DNA of 64,000 nt from Pseudoips prasinana (taxonomy: Eukaryota; Arthropoda; Insecta; Lepidoptera; Nolidae). The stretch is from the NCBI GenBank assembly GCA_951640165.1, contig OX621260.1, positions 25,934,001-25,998,000 of the forward strand. Direction: 5' to 3'. Below, one piece after another: positions 53,745 through 63,969 of this stretch. The position numbers were made by a program, and so were the translations under genes. Under the pieces are notes generated by a model. The model had not been told where the DNA came from, did not search any database, and saw nothing but the letters and a program-made list of their open reading frames with translations. How positions within the stretch are numbered: the first letter of the stretch is position 1; every line of letters begins with the position of its first letter.

Positions 53745-53850
53745 AATAATAATAATAAGTACACTTTATTGCGTTTAAATAATTTACAATTGATTAAAAT
53801 TACCAACAGTAATGTTAATGCAATAGGCGGCCTTAGCTTAATTTTCTAAG
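53745..53850 (-). repeat. LINE 3' UTR remnant
   Basis: The plus strand has AATAATAATAAGTACACTTT, ATTGCG and AATAGGCGGCCTTAGCTTAA, the inverted 'TAAGGCCGCC ... CAATAAAGTGTA' 3' UTR seen at 47641. Confidence 0.45.
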
Positions 53851-54202
53851 TAACTGCCTGGAGTCAGTAAGAATGTTGTACTAATCCCCCTACCTCAGAG
53901 AGTCAACATTAGTTTGATGGAATAAAAAGTTCACCTGTATTTGCGCAGTGGATAAGTCATCAATAAGATTTGCAGGGGCACTACTATCTTGTGAGGTCGC
54001 CTATGTGCAAGCACTATTATATCAACACTAAATACTAATCTTCAATGGTATTCTTTACTGAAATACCATTGCAGAAAGATCAATGACTAATGTAAATATA
54101 TTTTTTTAAATAAAATTGTAGTGAATTCAATTTATTTTAGAAAATATTTAAACGCAAAAAGCATAGTATTCAGTAACAGAATGCTTAAAAGACAATTCGT
54201 TT

Positions 54203-54315
54203 GCCATACAAGTCTTTGCATTAGCGGCCTCTCTGGTATTGCGTGTATCTATGGGCAGCGATTATCACCTACCAGCAAGTGACTCATTTGCCCGTTTGCC
54301 AATTTTATAAAAAAG
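54203..54315 (+). mobile_element. Retroposon Y 3' end, copy 4 (worn)
   Basis: GCATTAGCGGCCTCTCTGGT, ATGGGCAGCGATTATCACCT and CATTTGCCCGTTTGCC in order, then an A-rich end. Confidence 0.5.
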
Positions 54316-54409
54316 AATATGTCTAGGGATATTTTTATTGTATTTGAATGGTACTTTGTTGTGTAATTGTTATGTTAATTTTTATTAAGTAAAACCTCTT
54401 TATGCACGC

Positions 54410-54547
54410 AAGAACTTGGAGAGTAAGCTGGCGAATGCGCGACGATAGAGTTACGAGATACATAGAAATAGTTAAGTTTAGTATATTACGTAGGGGCAAG
54501 AGAGAGGTGCGAGCACATTTTTTTTTATCTCTTTCTCTCATAGCCAG
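54410..54547 (+). repeat. Interspersed repeat Q, copy 3
   Basis: GGAGAGTAAGCTGGCGAATG, GGGGCAAGAGAGAGGTGCGA and CTCTTTCTCTCATAGCC follow the order of the 600-800 copy. Confidence 0.6.
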
Positions 54548-54896
54548 TTATTAAATGAATGTTTAAAGTTGTATATATGTTTCATAATAAGTTACCCGCT
54601 GTAGTATTAGTTATGCCTACTGATGCCATTCCTAAACCGACAATAATTTAATCTCAATGTAAATATTATTCGTGATTCATCCGCATTATACCTACGTCTC
54701 CTGTCATCATGTTTACCAAAGTTCCACCAAACCACAGTATAAAAATAGACGGTACGGAAACTACGTACAAACGGTCGAAACGGCACACTCACACAAACAT
54801 GCGCATCGATAAGACCTCTAAGCGGTTGTCGCGGTGCTGCCAGTAGTGAGTGCCGCGTCAAAACAAGTGTTCGTGTACAAGTTTATCTCCGCAATC

Positions 54897-55421
54897 ATTC
54901 AGACAATGGATTGAGCATATATTGTGTTTGCCTACTAAATAATTACTCTAATTGGACCAAATCCCGTGTTCATGCCCGCTTGAGTATGTTTCGCCGGCCC
55001 GTCTCAACTGGGTCGTGTCGAAACCGGTAGTAGATGAACCCACTGAGTTTGTTTCGCTAGGTTTTCTCAGTTGGGGCGCATTGGATCCGGTGGTAGCATT
55101 AAAGCGCGACCGTCGTTATTAACACAAGGTCCGTGATAATAATAATACCTTAATATATACAGAACCATTGACAATATGTAGTAAAAATATTAGACTTAAA
55201 TTAGATAATTAAACATAATCTCTTGACAATAACTTGATACGAGCTAGCTAAATATCATTGCTATAATAAAATAAATTTTATAAATGTTTTCATACAAATA
55301 TCTATGTGACTAGAAATAATAATGTATACAACTATATTACTACAAACATGTTCTGACTATTTACAAGCGCTTTTTTAAAGTCTACGTGAATAAAAACCTT
55401 TTTTATTTATTTTATTTATTT
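54897..55421 (+). mobile_element. Retroposon Z, copy 3, with 36-bp target duplication
   Basis: A full-length Z of 525 bp, from ATTCAGACAATGGATTGAGC to the TTTATTTATTTTATTTATT tail. It is bracketed by 54861-54896 and 55422-55457, direct repeats of 36 bp starting AAACAAGTG and ending CTCCGCAATC with one mismatch. This fixes both ends of Z and shows that it moves with a long target duplication. Confidence 0.9.
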
Positions 55422-55659
55422 AAACAAGTGGTCGTGTACAAGTTTATCTCCGCAATCTTTATCAAATTCCGCGTGCGTATTGCGCAGTATACGGCTGTTT
55501 GAACTCGGCTTTATCGAAACGGGAGCTTTCGAATTTTAACCGTCCTGATGATTTATAAAACAAATATTTAAAAAAATAGGTATTATAAGTTACAACCCCT
55601 ACAGCTTCAGAAGACCATAGGTAATTATTTCATAGACTAGGCTTAGTTACCTTACTGTC

Positions 55660-55720
55660 CATATTTATACTGTGACCAAAGTCCGCGGCGCGGCGGCGCT
55701 CCATGGATGGTTAAACGAAA
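55660..55720. other. Small GC-rich patch
   Basis: GTCCGCGGCGCGGCGGCGCT then CCATGGATGG. Single copy, no ORF with a motif. Confidence 0.2.
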
Positions 55721-55913
55721 AATAAACGTTCACACAAAAATAGATTGTTATTTTAAGGGTTCGGTTTGTTTTAATTAGTTGGCTAGTCGATACATTAAAA
55801 TGCAAGTGTTGTTAATCAAGCAGAGAACAGATTTGATACAAAAAACGGTATCAAACACCAAAACTAAACGTCCGATCTGAATCGACCGCACGCTCACGTC
55901 GAAAACGAAGCGT

Positions 55914-55984
55914 TATTATTGGCGACCCATTTGGGTCGCCAATAATACGCTTAACTTTGATGGCATTTGCCATCAAAGTTAAGC
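55914..55984. repeat. Two adjacent perfect hairpins
   Basis: 55914-55929 pairs perfectly with 55932-55947 (TTATTGGCGACCCA / complement, 2-nt loop). One base later 55949-55965 pairs with 55968-55984 (GCTTAACTTTGATGGCA / complement, 2-nt loop). Stems of 16 and 17 bp are back to back with no other repeat nearby. Origin unknown. Confidence 0.9.
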
Positions 55985-56202
55985 AACGTCAATTGTAAAC
56001 TACTTCAATCTTCAACTCGTTCATTTTGTAAACTTATTATTAAGTGAGACTCGCCCAAAGGCTCGAAGCCCTTTAAACAGGAGTGAGAATATTGTTGCAG
56101 TTTCAACTATGTGTAAGTTATACCCCAGGAGGGACAAGCGTCTAAAATGGCTTATGATCAGGTAGGTACATATGTTTAATGACTGAAACCAATTTGGTTA
56201 AC

Positions 56203-56945
56203 CAGTGTACCTACGGTCGGATGATAAGTGGCTTGCGATACACATGGTATCAGTGTCAAATCACCTGAGTTCAAATCCCGGGTTAGACCAAAAAGTGTTT
56301 TTGGAAATTTTTCATGTTAAGAAAATTGATCAGTATCAGCTCGAAGTCTGGGGGTTCACGCGGCATCACGCCCCGTGCCTCGGAGAGCAGGTAAAGCTGT
56401 CGGTCCTGTACCTTACCTCTTTCCGGTCGTGTTGTTTTGGATCATGATAGTGATGGAATATATTTATTTATTAACATCAGGTTTACCCACAGCTGTGCAT
56501 ACAATAAATATCTTATGAATATTTTTTAACAAATTACACTTACACACTAGCCAATTACGGGTTAACCAACATTCTCCAAATCTAGACGAATAATCGGCAC
56601 TTGAGATTATTTAGGCTATAGAACAATGAAATACCTACGACGAGTTAACAGTAGTTTTGAGTGACTTCAAGATTTTGGACTTGAAATAATTTAAGGAATC
56701 ATGGTGTACATTCAGAGCTACGCGCGTAATCAGTTCAGAGCAATCTAATTTATTGTTAGTTAGTTTGAAGAGGAACATTAAATCTTGTAGCTTTCTTCGT
56801 TCACGTAAAGAGTTTAATTTATATAATTTTGCCCTTGTGAAATTTTCTCCTGTGTTTGCGCACACACATACATATGCACTATAATATGTCTCGCGCAGAT
56901 ATCTAGTCTCCATTAGGACTGGCCGCCTTGGTTGAATTGCGACTG
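56203..56945 (+). mobile_element. SINE S split by a LINE fragment
   Basis: The 5' part (56203-56453) has a tRNA-like head with GAGTTCAAATCCCGGG (B box), then CCGTGCCTCGGAGAGCAGGT, AAAGCTGTCGGTCC, CTTTCCGGTCGTGTTG and GGATCATGATAGTGATGGAA. The 3' part (56853-56945) resumes with TGTTTGCGCACACAC and GCACTATAATATGTCTCGCG. The 400 bp between are an inverted LINE piece. Confidence 0.75.
56455..56852 (-). pseudogene. LINE ORF2 C-terminal fragment inside SINE S
   Basis: The minus strand reads YKLNSLRERRKLQDLMFLF, KLTNNKLDCSELITRV and ALNVHHDSLNYF. The L.SL..RR...DL.FL.KL.NN..DC.ELI pattern is typical of the region after RT in lepidopteran jockey/CR1-type LINEs. The 3' UTR side is AT-rich with TTTATTTATT at 56462. 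The palm domain is absent. Confidence 0.6.
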
Positions 56946-57129
56946 GGAGAGATTTATTAGTCAATAAGTAGAAGTTACTTCACCAGTTCATAGAACACTC
57001 TAAAATATTCCCAACTGACCATAGAGGTATAGAACATAATTTGTAATAACAGCGAATGGCAACACACAAGCCCTAAGAGCCCACTTGGGCTCTATACATT
57101 GATAACTGGGAAGCAATAAAATGTCCGCC

Positions 57130-57265
57130 TGGATTGGATAGGAACTGGCGCGCCTTGCAAATGAACCGGCGCGGCGTACGGCGAAGGACGCGGCCGCATT
57201 CCGCCGCGCACACACCGAGATGGCACACATACCGACACGTACCGCTGCGCGTGTGTGTGTGCAAC
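57130..57265. other. GC-rich single-copy patch
   Basis: GGCGCGCCTTGC, ACCGGCGCGGCGTACGGCGA and GACGCGGCCGC are followed by a GTGTGTGTGTG run. Overlapping ORFs on both strands reflect composition. Confidence 0.25.
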
Positions 57266-57376
57266 TACACGTTAATGCCAAAGTACATGAGGCACTTTTG
57301 CACCAACATTGGTGTACCGCTAGAGTTGGAATTCCTTATTACGATGCAACACGTTGCAGTAACGAAATTGTTTGAG

Positions 57377-57567
57377 AACAGTGCCTCTAGCACGAGTTCC
57401 TGCGGTTTACTTACTCGATCACACGTACAGTTTCGTCCCATACATTGAGCACCAGAGTTTTAGTTCTTAATAGTTTCCGCGAGAGGCGCTGGTGCTCAAT
57501 GTATGGGAGGAAACTGTAAGTGTGATCGAGTAAGTAAACTGCAGGCACTCGTGCTAGAGGCACTGTT
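57377..57567. mobile_element. 191-bp fold-back element
   Basis: AACAGTGCCTCTAGCACGAG at the left pairs with CTCGTGCTAGAGGCACTGTT at the right. The arms continue through TTTACTTACTCGATCACAC and TACATTGAGCACCA, about 75 bp each with few mismatches, around a 35-40 nt loop. No target duplication is certain. It looks like a MITE or an inverted duplication. Confidence 0.85.
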
Positions 57568-57661
57568 AGGTTGCTGTCCCGTGTCCACACTAAGCACCGT
57601 TATCGCTCTGCAAGTGATTACGATCGGAGATATTTCAATGTAGGTATCCATTAAACTTTGA

Positions 57662-57698
57662 ATACAGTTTCTACTGGTCGTAAAAGTAGAAACTGTAT
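57662..57698. repeat. Perfect 14-bp hairpin
   Basis: ATACAGTTTCTACT, 9-nt loop, AGTAGAAACTGTAT. Lies 95 bp after the 191-bp fold-back and just before a 5S-headed SINE. Confidence 0.85.
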
Positions 57699-57724
57699 CC
57701 CAACTAAATCGGGTAACCTCAAGC

Positions 57725-57960
57725 CCATTGCTCTCACCGTTCGATAAGTAATCGGCGAGGTTAAGCACCTAGGCTCGCGGCCAGCCTATAGATGGGTGAC
57801 CGCCAAAGTGGTTTAATCTCTGAGCATCTCCATGTGTGGGAGAGTACGTTAAGCTGTCGTCCCGGTTGTAGTGTTTTAACAACAGTTGATAATGTTACAT
57901 GTCTGCTTGAATAACTCTGACACTAAGGTCCACTGTTCATACGATGAAGTAAATTAAGTC
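57725..57960 (+). mobile_element. 5S-headed SINE, copy g (complete head)
   Basis: GATAAGTAATCGGCGAGGTT, AAGCACC, GGCTCGCGGCCAG and TAGATGGGTGACCGCC at 57741-57803 match 5S rRNA box A, intermediate element and box C with the expected spacing. The body GAGAGTACGTTAAGCTGTCG, CAACAGTTGATAATG, ACTCTGACACTAAGG and ACGATGAAGTAAATTAAG follows. Confidence 0.75.
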
Positions 57961-58049
57961 AGGTAAAGACTTTAAGTCATAAGATCTTTTACTTCCCTTC
58001 TTTTTGCTACCCTTTTGTTCATACCACCTATTAAAAGACCGCTGATACA

Positions 58050-58222
58050 GCTTGACGACTTTTGTCCTATGACTACAACTGGGATCGACACCTAAATGTC
58101 CCCTCCAAAAACAGAGAGGTTAGTAATTTACCCACTTAGGCGATCACCCATCTATAGATAGACCGCGCGCCAGTTAGTCCCGCCAATCACTTACAGACCG
58201 GCAACGGCGGCCTCTGGTTATG
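58050..58222 (-). mobile_element. 5S-headed SINE, copy h
   Basis: The minus strand reads GGGACTAACTGGCGCG, CGGTCTATCTATAGATGGGT and GATCGCC, then the body with GGACATTTAGGTGTCGATCC. It lies tail-to-tail with copy g, about 90 bp apart. Confidence 0.65.
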
Positions 58223-58897
58223 ATAGCAGATCTTCCACCTTCTAGAAGAGTGAATGTTCTTAGGAAGGGAATATGTTTCGATATTCCGGCTTTTTGAGCC
58301 CACAACATATCCAAATCGTATTTAACAATACTGATGATGGGTCATTCACTATCAGTGGTAGATGGACCTAACTGGATTTAATTTCTTTAAGATCATTTAC
58401 TGTGAAGTGACCATATTGAAGTAGCAACTGTCAATACCTAAATGAAATACCTTTAATTAAAAAAAGGACGTACTACAGAATGAATTAGTAGTATATTTGT
58501 TTCAGGAAATTTAGATTACCGTAACTTGGTAATTCGATAAAATGTAGCGGAAAAAAAACTAAAAAGAAAAATTTAATTCTACCCTGTTTTTGTAATTCCT
58601 TTTTAGCGAAACTAAATTGTGGAGAGAAGAACCATACACCCAAAAATAAAGTGCAATTTCTACAAATTTAAGAAAATATTATGATGAATAGAAAGCTCGC
58701 AAATTGTTCGATTTAGTCCCCTACGGCTATACATTTATATAGATACGTGTTTTATTGGATAAGTAGTCCTCTTTACATTTATATAGTAATGGCTTGTATT
58801 GGAAGCGTTTAACAAAACAACAATAAAATATGTAATAAAAGAAAAAAATATAAAACATTTTAGTTCGTCGACATATATTCGAGATACATATATTCAA

Positions 58898-59195
58898 GAG
58901 AGGTATAGCGTTCATTCGCTCGAAGAGCAGCCCGACTGGGGAAGTACCTCCACCTTACAGAAGACATTCTTAATAATAACATTAATCATTTTAATGTTGT
59001 GTTTCCGAGTGTGAGTAAGGTCGCCAGAGCTCATTGGGGTGGGGGTAAGAGTCAACAACATTAGTTTGCTGACTCTTAAAGGCCGGCAACGCACCCGCGA
59101 CACCTCTGGTGTTGCGAGTGTCCATAGGCGGCGGTGATCACTTACCATCAGGGGACCCACTGGCTCGTTTGTCGCTCTCTGATAAAAATAAAAAA
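58898..59195 (+). mobile_element. Retroposon Y, longest copy
   Basis: CGAAGAGCAGCCCGACTGGG, GAAGTACCTCCACC and TTACAGAAGACATTCTTAA extend upstream of the block shared with 15450-15695. TCCATAGGCGGCGGTGATCA and a run of A-rich sequence end it. The 5' part is the style of a LINE 3' UTR or ORF2 end. No RT is seen. Confidence 0.65.
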
Positions 59196-59369
59196 TAAGT
59201 CCAATTGTATAAAATGTTCTACGTAGACAGAGCAAACATTGACTCTCGTTAGTCCTTATACAAAGCTGCAGGCGCGAACTAGAAAATCGATGTTTCGTTT
59301 TTATCGAGATGGAGACAAAACGGAATATCTGCAAAGCGGAAACAGTTTAATCACGCAGCGAGCACCGAC

Positions 59370-59475
59370 AGGCGCTAATCTCGCGCCGCGGCCGCCAGTG
59401 AGGGCGCGGGGCCGCGGCGAATCGCATACGAACGTGCCGCGCCGGAGCAACCACTCGCCAGCTCAATAATACTAC
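59370..59475. other. GC-rich single-copy patch
   Basis: CTCGCGCCGCGGCCGCCAGT and GGGCGCGGGGCCGCGGCG are strongly CpG-rich. No repeat or protein motif. Confidence 0.25.
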
Positions 59476-59973
59476 GCCACACATAATGATGCAGTCACGG
59501 CATGCTCTATGCATTCTACAACTGTATTACTTTAGAACCTTTATGATATTCAAGGTTTTGATGAGAATAGTATTGTACAAACACTCATATCTAGGTTTAG
59601 ACATGCTAATGTGAATAGAACATAAATCTTTCCGTATTCTTGTTATTTACTTGGTTATAAACTTATAACGCAACCGATTGAGATTTTAAAGACTAATTAT
59701 ACTTCATATACTTCATAATCAGCCGTTATATGTACGTTAACTATATTGTTTCAGTTTTCAAAGTTTAGGTATAGTTTAAAATAAACCTTTACAGACTGTC
59801 CATACAAAAAATAAAGTTCAGTAATTCTAATGATGGAGAAACCTACTAAGTTATTAGTGGCGCACTATCAACTATGTCACGGAAGGTCCAGTCTCCACCG
59901 GCGTGATTCATGTAAGTTGAGGTCGTAGATTCAAGTCCTACCAGAACATATTCACATGTCTCTTTCTCGTCTA

Positions 59974-60292
59974 TCTATACATATAATAAAATCGTATGAA
60001 AGTCAAAACTGTACATTGAATATTTTTTTAAAAGGATAATTGGGGCGTGATCTACATTCGATATAGAAGCCAAAAATATAGTTTTTAGAATTTTTGTCTG
60101 TGTGTTTGTTTGTCTGTTTGTATGTCCGGTCTAAACTCAAAAAGTACTGCATGGATTTACTTCAAATTTGGCATGAATATTACTAAGAGGTCGGGTCAAC
60201 ATATAGGCTATCTATTATCACGCTATCACCTACTAGGAGGAGCTATAATAATTTATAAAATTTAACGCGGGTTAAACCGCGGGCACAGCTAG
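59974..60292 (+). mobile_element. Non-autonomous Helitron, main subfamily, copy 7
   Basis: A|TCTATACATATAATAAAATC start, AACGCGGGTTAAACCGCGGG hairpin and CACAGCTAG|T end. Full length at 319 bp. Confidence 0.9.
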
Positions 60293-60299
60293 TATTCGA

Positions 60300-60940
60300 A
60301 ATATAATTCGTTTTTGGAATGATGCATATGCATATATATGTAGATATTTTGCTCATTTCATTTGTATTTTTAGTAGCTTAGCTCCGAGCATAAATATTTA
60401 CTTTTGCAACGCATTAGTGGTCCGCACGAACACTGGATGTGCATTGATTGATGTTTCCTCAATTTCCTGCTAGAATCTGCACATAGTGGCCGTCGTTACT
60501 TCGAGCTTATTTAGTTCGCAGTGTATGTATATATGCCTGTCTTACATCGAAATGAGACGTATTGCGACAAGGTGTCGCCATATTCGAGGCGAACTAACGG
60601 ATCGGTATCTACTCCGGATCAGGTGTCCGCTTGTGCCAAGTACGTCACCGCTGCATATCGGGTGACATGTCCAACAATATAGGTATAATGGCGCTGCGTT
60701 TAATGTCGCCAAGATATTCGCATCTTAAGTTACCAGTTCTATAGAAATTGTTGCAAAATTAGTGGTATTATCTGCCAATTATAATAACCAATATAAATAT
60801 GATGCTGCCACTTTAACCAAATTGGCATTTCAACGTGTATAAAATAGAAACTTAACTAGGTAAAATAGCTAAACGATAGACGTAGGAATTAAGACATCTG
60901 GAAGACAAAAGCAAAGTAATGTTATTTATTATTTTGTTAA
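60300..60940. other. Single-copy stretch
   Basis: No repeat. 60410-60680 is GC-richer (GACAAGGTGTCGCC, GTACGTCACCGCTGC) and may be a regulatory element. Confidence 0.25.
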
Positions 60941-60944
60941 AGTA

Positions 60945-61217
60945 ATAATATAATAATAATAACCTGGGATATTATTTACATACGGCCATCTGATCTGTAG
61001 TTGGGGATCAGATGGACATGTGTAAATAGAGATAGCAGAGATTGTACTATAGAAACCATTATATATCCATTTTTTTTTGTTATATATACTATACTTATAT
61101 GCATATATAATTACAACCGGACTCAGGACAAACATACATGTTAATGCACACAAATATCTGTCCTGGGTGGGAATCGATCTCACGACCTCCGGCGTGAAAA
61201 GAAAGCATTTGCCAACA
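60945..61217 (-). mobile_element. SINE M, copy with complete body
   Basis: Inverted: AATAATAATAACCTGGGATA, CGGCCATCTGATC, CTCAGGACAAACATACATG, CTGTCCTGGGTGGGAATCGA (B box) and CCTCCGGCGTGAAAAG. Confidence 0.75.
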
Positions 61218-61339
61218 TTTAAGTTACTTTTACTATTGTAGAGTCCTCTCTACAAGTTTCCAGTACTGATGTAGATCTATATTTACGTAAGTTACCAGTA
61301 AATACTGGATGAGACTTACTTAGTAACTTATAAAGTAGT

Positions 61340-61870
61340 CGCTCTAACTCTCTGGTAATTTTGGCTGGCCCATCCCATCGGATACTATGAGAGTGCCATT
61401 TCGTAATAGAGGGTCTTCTCAGTTGGGGCGCATTGTATCCGGTGGTAGCATTAAAGCGCGACTGTCATTATTAACACAAGGCCGTCATAATAATAATACC
61501 TTAATATAGACAGAACCATTGACAATATGTAGTAAAAATATTAGACTTAAACTAGATAATTAAACATAATCTCTTGACAATAACTTGATACGAGCTAGCT
61601 AAATATCATCGCTATAATAAAATAAATTTTATAAATGTTTTCATACAATCAATACAATGTGTACCTAAATATCTATGTTACTAAATACCCTGTACCTAAA
61701 TAATAATGTATACAACTATATTACTACAAACATGTTCTGACTATAAGTGCTTTTTTAAAGTCTACGTGAATAAAAACCTTTTTTATTTTATTATTTATAA
61801 TATGTCCCCTGCAGATGGCTACTCTCGATTGTGATCGCAGCCATGGTTGAAATTCGTCCCTAAGGCTTAG
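61340..61870 (+). mobile_element. SINE S split by retroposon Z
   Basis: Left part GTAATTTTGGCTGGCCCATC, CCATCGGATACTATGAGAGT; right part ATAATATGTCCCCTGCAGAT, GGCTACTCTCG at 61797-61870. They are consecutive in the SINE S layout but separated by Z at 61409-61793. The tRNA head is missing. Confidence 0.65.
61409..61793 (+). mobile_element. Retroposon Z, copy 4 (5'-truncated)
   Basis: Begins within the element at GGGTCTTCTCAGTTGGGGCG and ends AATAAAAACC plus TTTTATTTTATTATT. It sits inside SINE S. A 5' truncation with an intact tail is typical of reverse-transcribed elements. Confidence 0.8.
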
Positions 61871-62140
61871 GACATACGATATTATAATGCACCCATAAGA
61901 AGAGAGTAAGGTTTAAATATATTCAAGTAACAGTTCTTTAACCTTTTAACGATCAGTATTTAATTTGACGAAAACCAGATTCTTTAAATGAATTAGCCAT
62001 GTTTACGAGCAAAAACTATCATAATTATAGTAATAAAAAAAGTGGCTATCAAATTATAAACAAGTAAGAGGCAAATGAACCTCTCTCATTTGCATTATGA
62101 TTAATGAAATTCACACGTTCTTAATCGTCACGTATTTGTA

Positions 62141-62275
62141 CAGACGCCAGCACTTCAAGCTACAGCAATCTGTCAAATTTCCCCAATTGAAAGTGAACCT
62201 TATGTTTAAGCGATAACGTTGAAAATCTATAAAAGAAATTTGACAGATTGGGGTAACTTGATGTGCTGGCGTCTG
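62141..62275 (+). mobile_element. 135-bp fold-back MITE, copy 6
   Basis: Full length with TA on both sides. Arms CAGACGCCAGCACTTCAAGC and the complement with few changes. Confidence 0.9.
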
Positions 62276-62599
62276 TACATATGTATGTGCTTACTACGAC
62301 AGCTACTAATGTACAATTATTTCGGTTGGTGTTTATAATACTTAGCAGAAATAATATCAGGTGTATTGTGGTGTAACTGACCTACGCAAGGTAAACAGTT
62401 TTCAGTGTTCTGAATGAGTAATGGCTTTTTTATACTTATTCGTAATTTTCTGTTCTTGGAAATGGTTCAGTTGCAAACAATTCATGAGTCACAGACAGAC
62501 GCTTACTAGACATTGAACTCTTCATTGTGTATTCAATAAAAGTTAATGTATAGTGACACTTACTGTTAGCCATTTTCATTTTTAAGCAATTTAATCTCA

Positions 62600-62878
62600 G
62601 TTAATAATAATAAATAAATATATTGGGACATTATTCACACACGGCCATTTGATCCCAAACTAAGCAGAGCTTGTACTATGAAACCCAGATAACTGATATA
62701 CTACATATACATACTCTATTTTTGTAAATACATGCTTATATAGATAAATTACACCCAGACTCAGGACAAACAGACATGTTCATGCACATGAATATCTATC
62801 CTGGGTGGGAATCGAACCCACGACCTCCGGCGTGAAAAGTAAGCATTTGCCAACCACGCCAACAGGCCCGTCAATATA
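62600..62878 (-). mobile_element. SINE M, full-length reference copy
   Basis: Inverted. Right end GACCTCCGGCGTGAAAAGTA and CCAACCACGCCAACAGGCCC is the tRNA-like head, with GGTGGGAATCGAACCCACGA holding the B box. The body has GACTCAGGACAAACAGACAT and AACTAAGCAGAGCTTGTACT, and the left end is (AATAAAT)n. Confidence 0.85.
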
Positions 62879-63044
62879 TGATGGATGGTATTTTTGTGTG
62901 TTATATCTGAAACCGTATTATTAGATCTTATTTCTGTTTAAATAAACAATAAAGGAGACAAGAATTTAGTTTACTCCATTACGAGAATACCGAAGTGGAC
63001 AACAATTCGATCCAGTCGAAACAATGGCTACATAGTAGAAATTA

Positions 63045-63300
63045 TTTCCATCGGTGACGGTCTAACAATTTGGGAGCGGTATCCGGAATTCAAGGAAGAC
63101 AACTACGCTCGTCATCGCGGCTTTGTTTGCGGAATACTGTCAGCTGCTGGTAATCAGAGGGGGTGGGGGGGATTAGACGCGGTCGACGCCCGAGGAGGGG
63201 GCCCAAGATGTGTCTGCCACTAGTTCATCTCTCCCGGCTTTGTGATGCTCGCGCCGATGGTTGACCTCGGCTGGATCGACATTACTTAGAACTCACAGCC
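63045..63300. other. GC-rich single-copy island
   Basis: GGTAATCAGAGGGGGTGGGG, GACGCGGTCGACGCCCGAGG and GCTCGCGCCGATGGTTGACC. No repeat match or motif-bearing ORF. A candidate regulatory element. Confidence 0.3.
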
Positions 63301-63649
63301 GCCTCTTATTAATTATAATTAAAGGACTCCATTCAATTACTACCTAATTGGTTTTAGTCTATGGATTCCAGCTTGTTACAAAAACGGGTAAAATTGGATG
63401 CTTTCAGAGTCATTGGTTCTGTATATATGTTGGTAGTTCAAGCTATACAGTAGCGCTGCGAGTGTCGGAACGGACATTCGATATGTGCTTACCTACTTTT
63501 ATGGAATTTTATTTTATTTGATGTTGGGTGTTCTTACTGGAGGCGAGAAATGCTCGGGGGCCCAACTTTATTGCCTCTTATTGGTAAAGTAAGATTAAAA
63601 GTTAGCGTATCCGAAAACAATTGAAAGCGCTACATAGACTGCCCGTATG

Positions 63650-63770
63650 GTGCTGTGGTTTGGTTAGTAGTTTCTGTCTCGACGCCCTCGTGTTCCGGGT
63701 TTGACCCTTGTGTGACTCATATATGTTAAGTGTGTCTTATTACTATATGTCTAAATTGTGTTAAGATAAA
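63650..63770 (+). repeat. Possible tRNA-like SINE head
   Basis: GTGCTGTGGTTTGGTTAGTA and TCGTGTTCCGGGTTTGACCC resemble A- and B-box regions, with a short AT-rich body. It is similar in style to 17740-17835. Confidence 0.35.
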
Positions 63771-63834
63771 TGATGAATGAATTGTATAAATTTGAACCTG
63801 AACACAACAGTGCGATGGCGGAACTTCTAATGTA

Positions 63835-63969
63835 CAGACGCCAGCACATCAAGCTACCCCAATCTGTCAACATTATTATATAGATGTTCAACTTTATCAC
63901 AGAAGCATAAGGTTCACTTTCAATTGGAGAAATTTGTCAGTTTGGGGAAGCTTGATGTGCTGGCGTCTG
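63835..63969 (-). mobile_element. 135-bp fold-back MITE, copy 7
   Basis: Full length between TA dinucleotides. CAGACGCCAGCACATCAAGC arm on the left and TGATGTGCTGGCGTCTG on the right. The centre is TTCAACTTTATCACAGAAGC. Confidence 0.9.
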
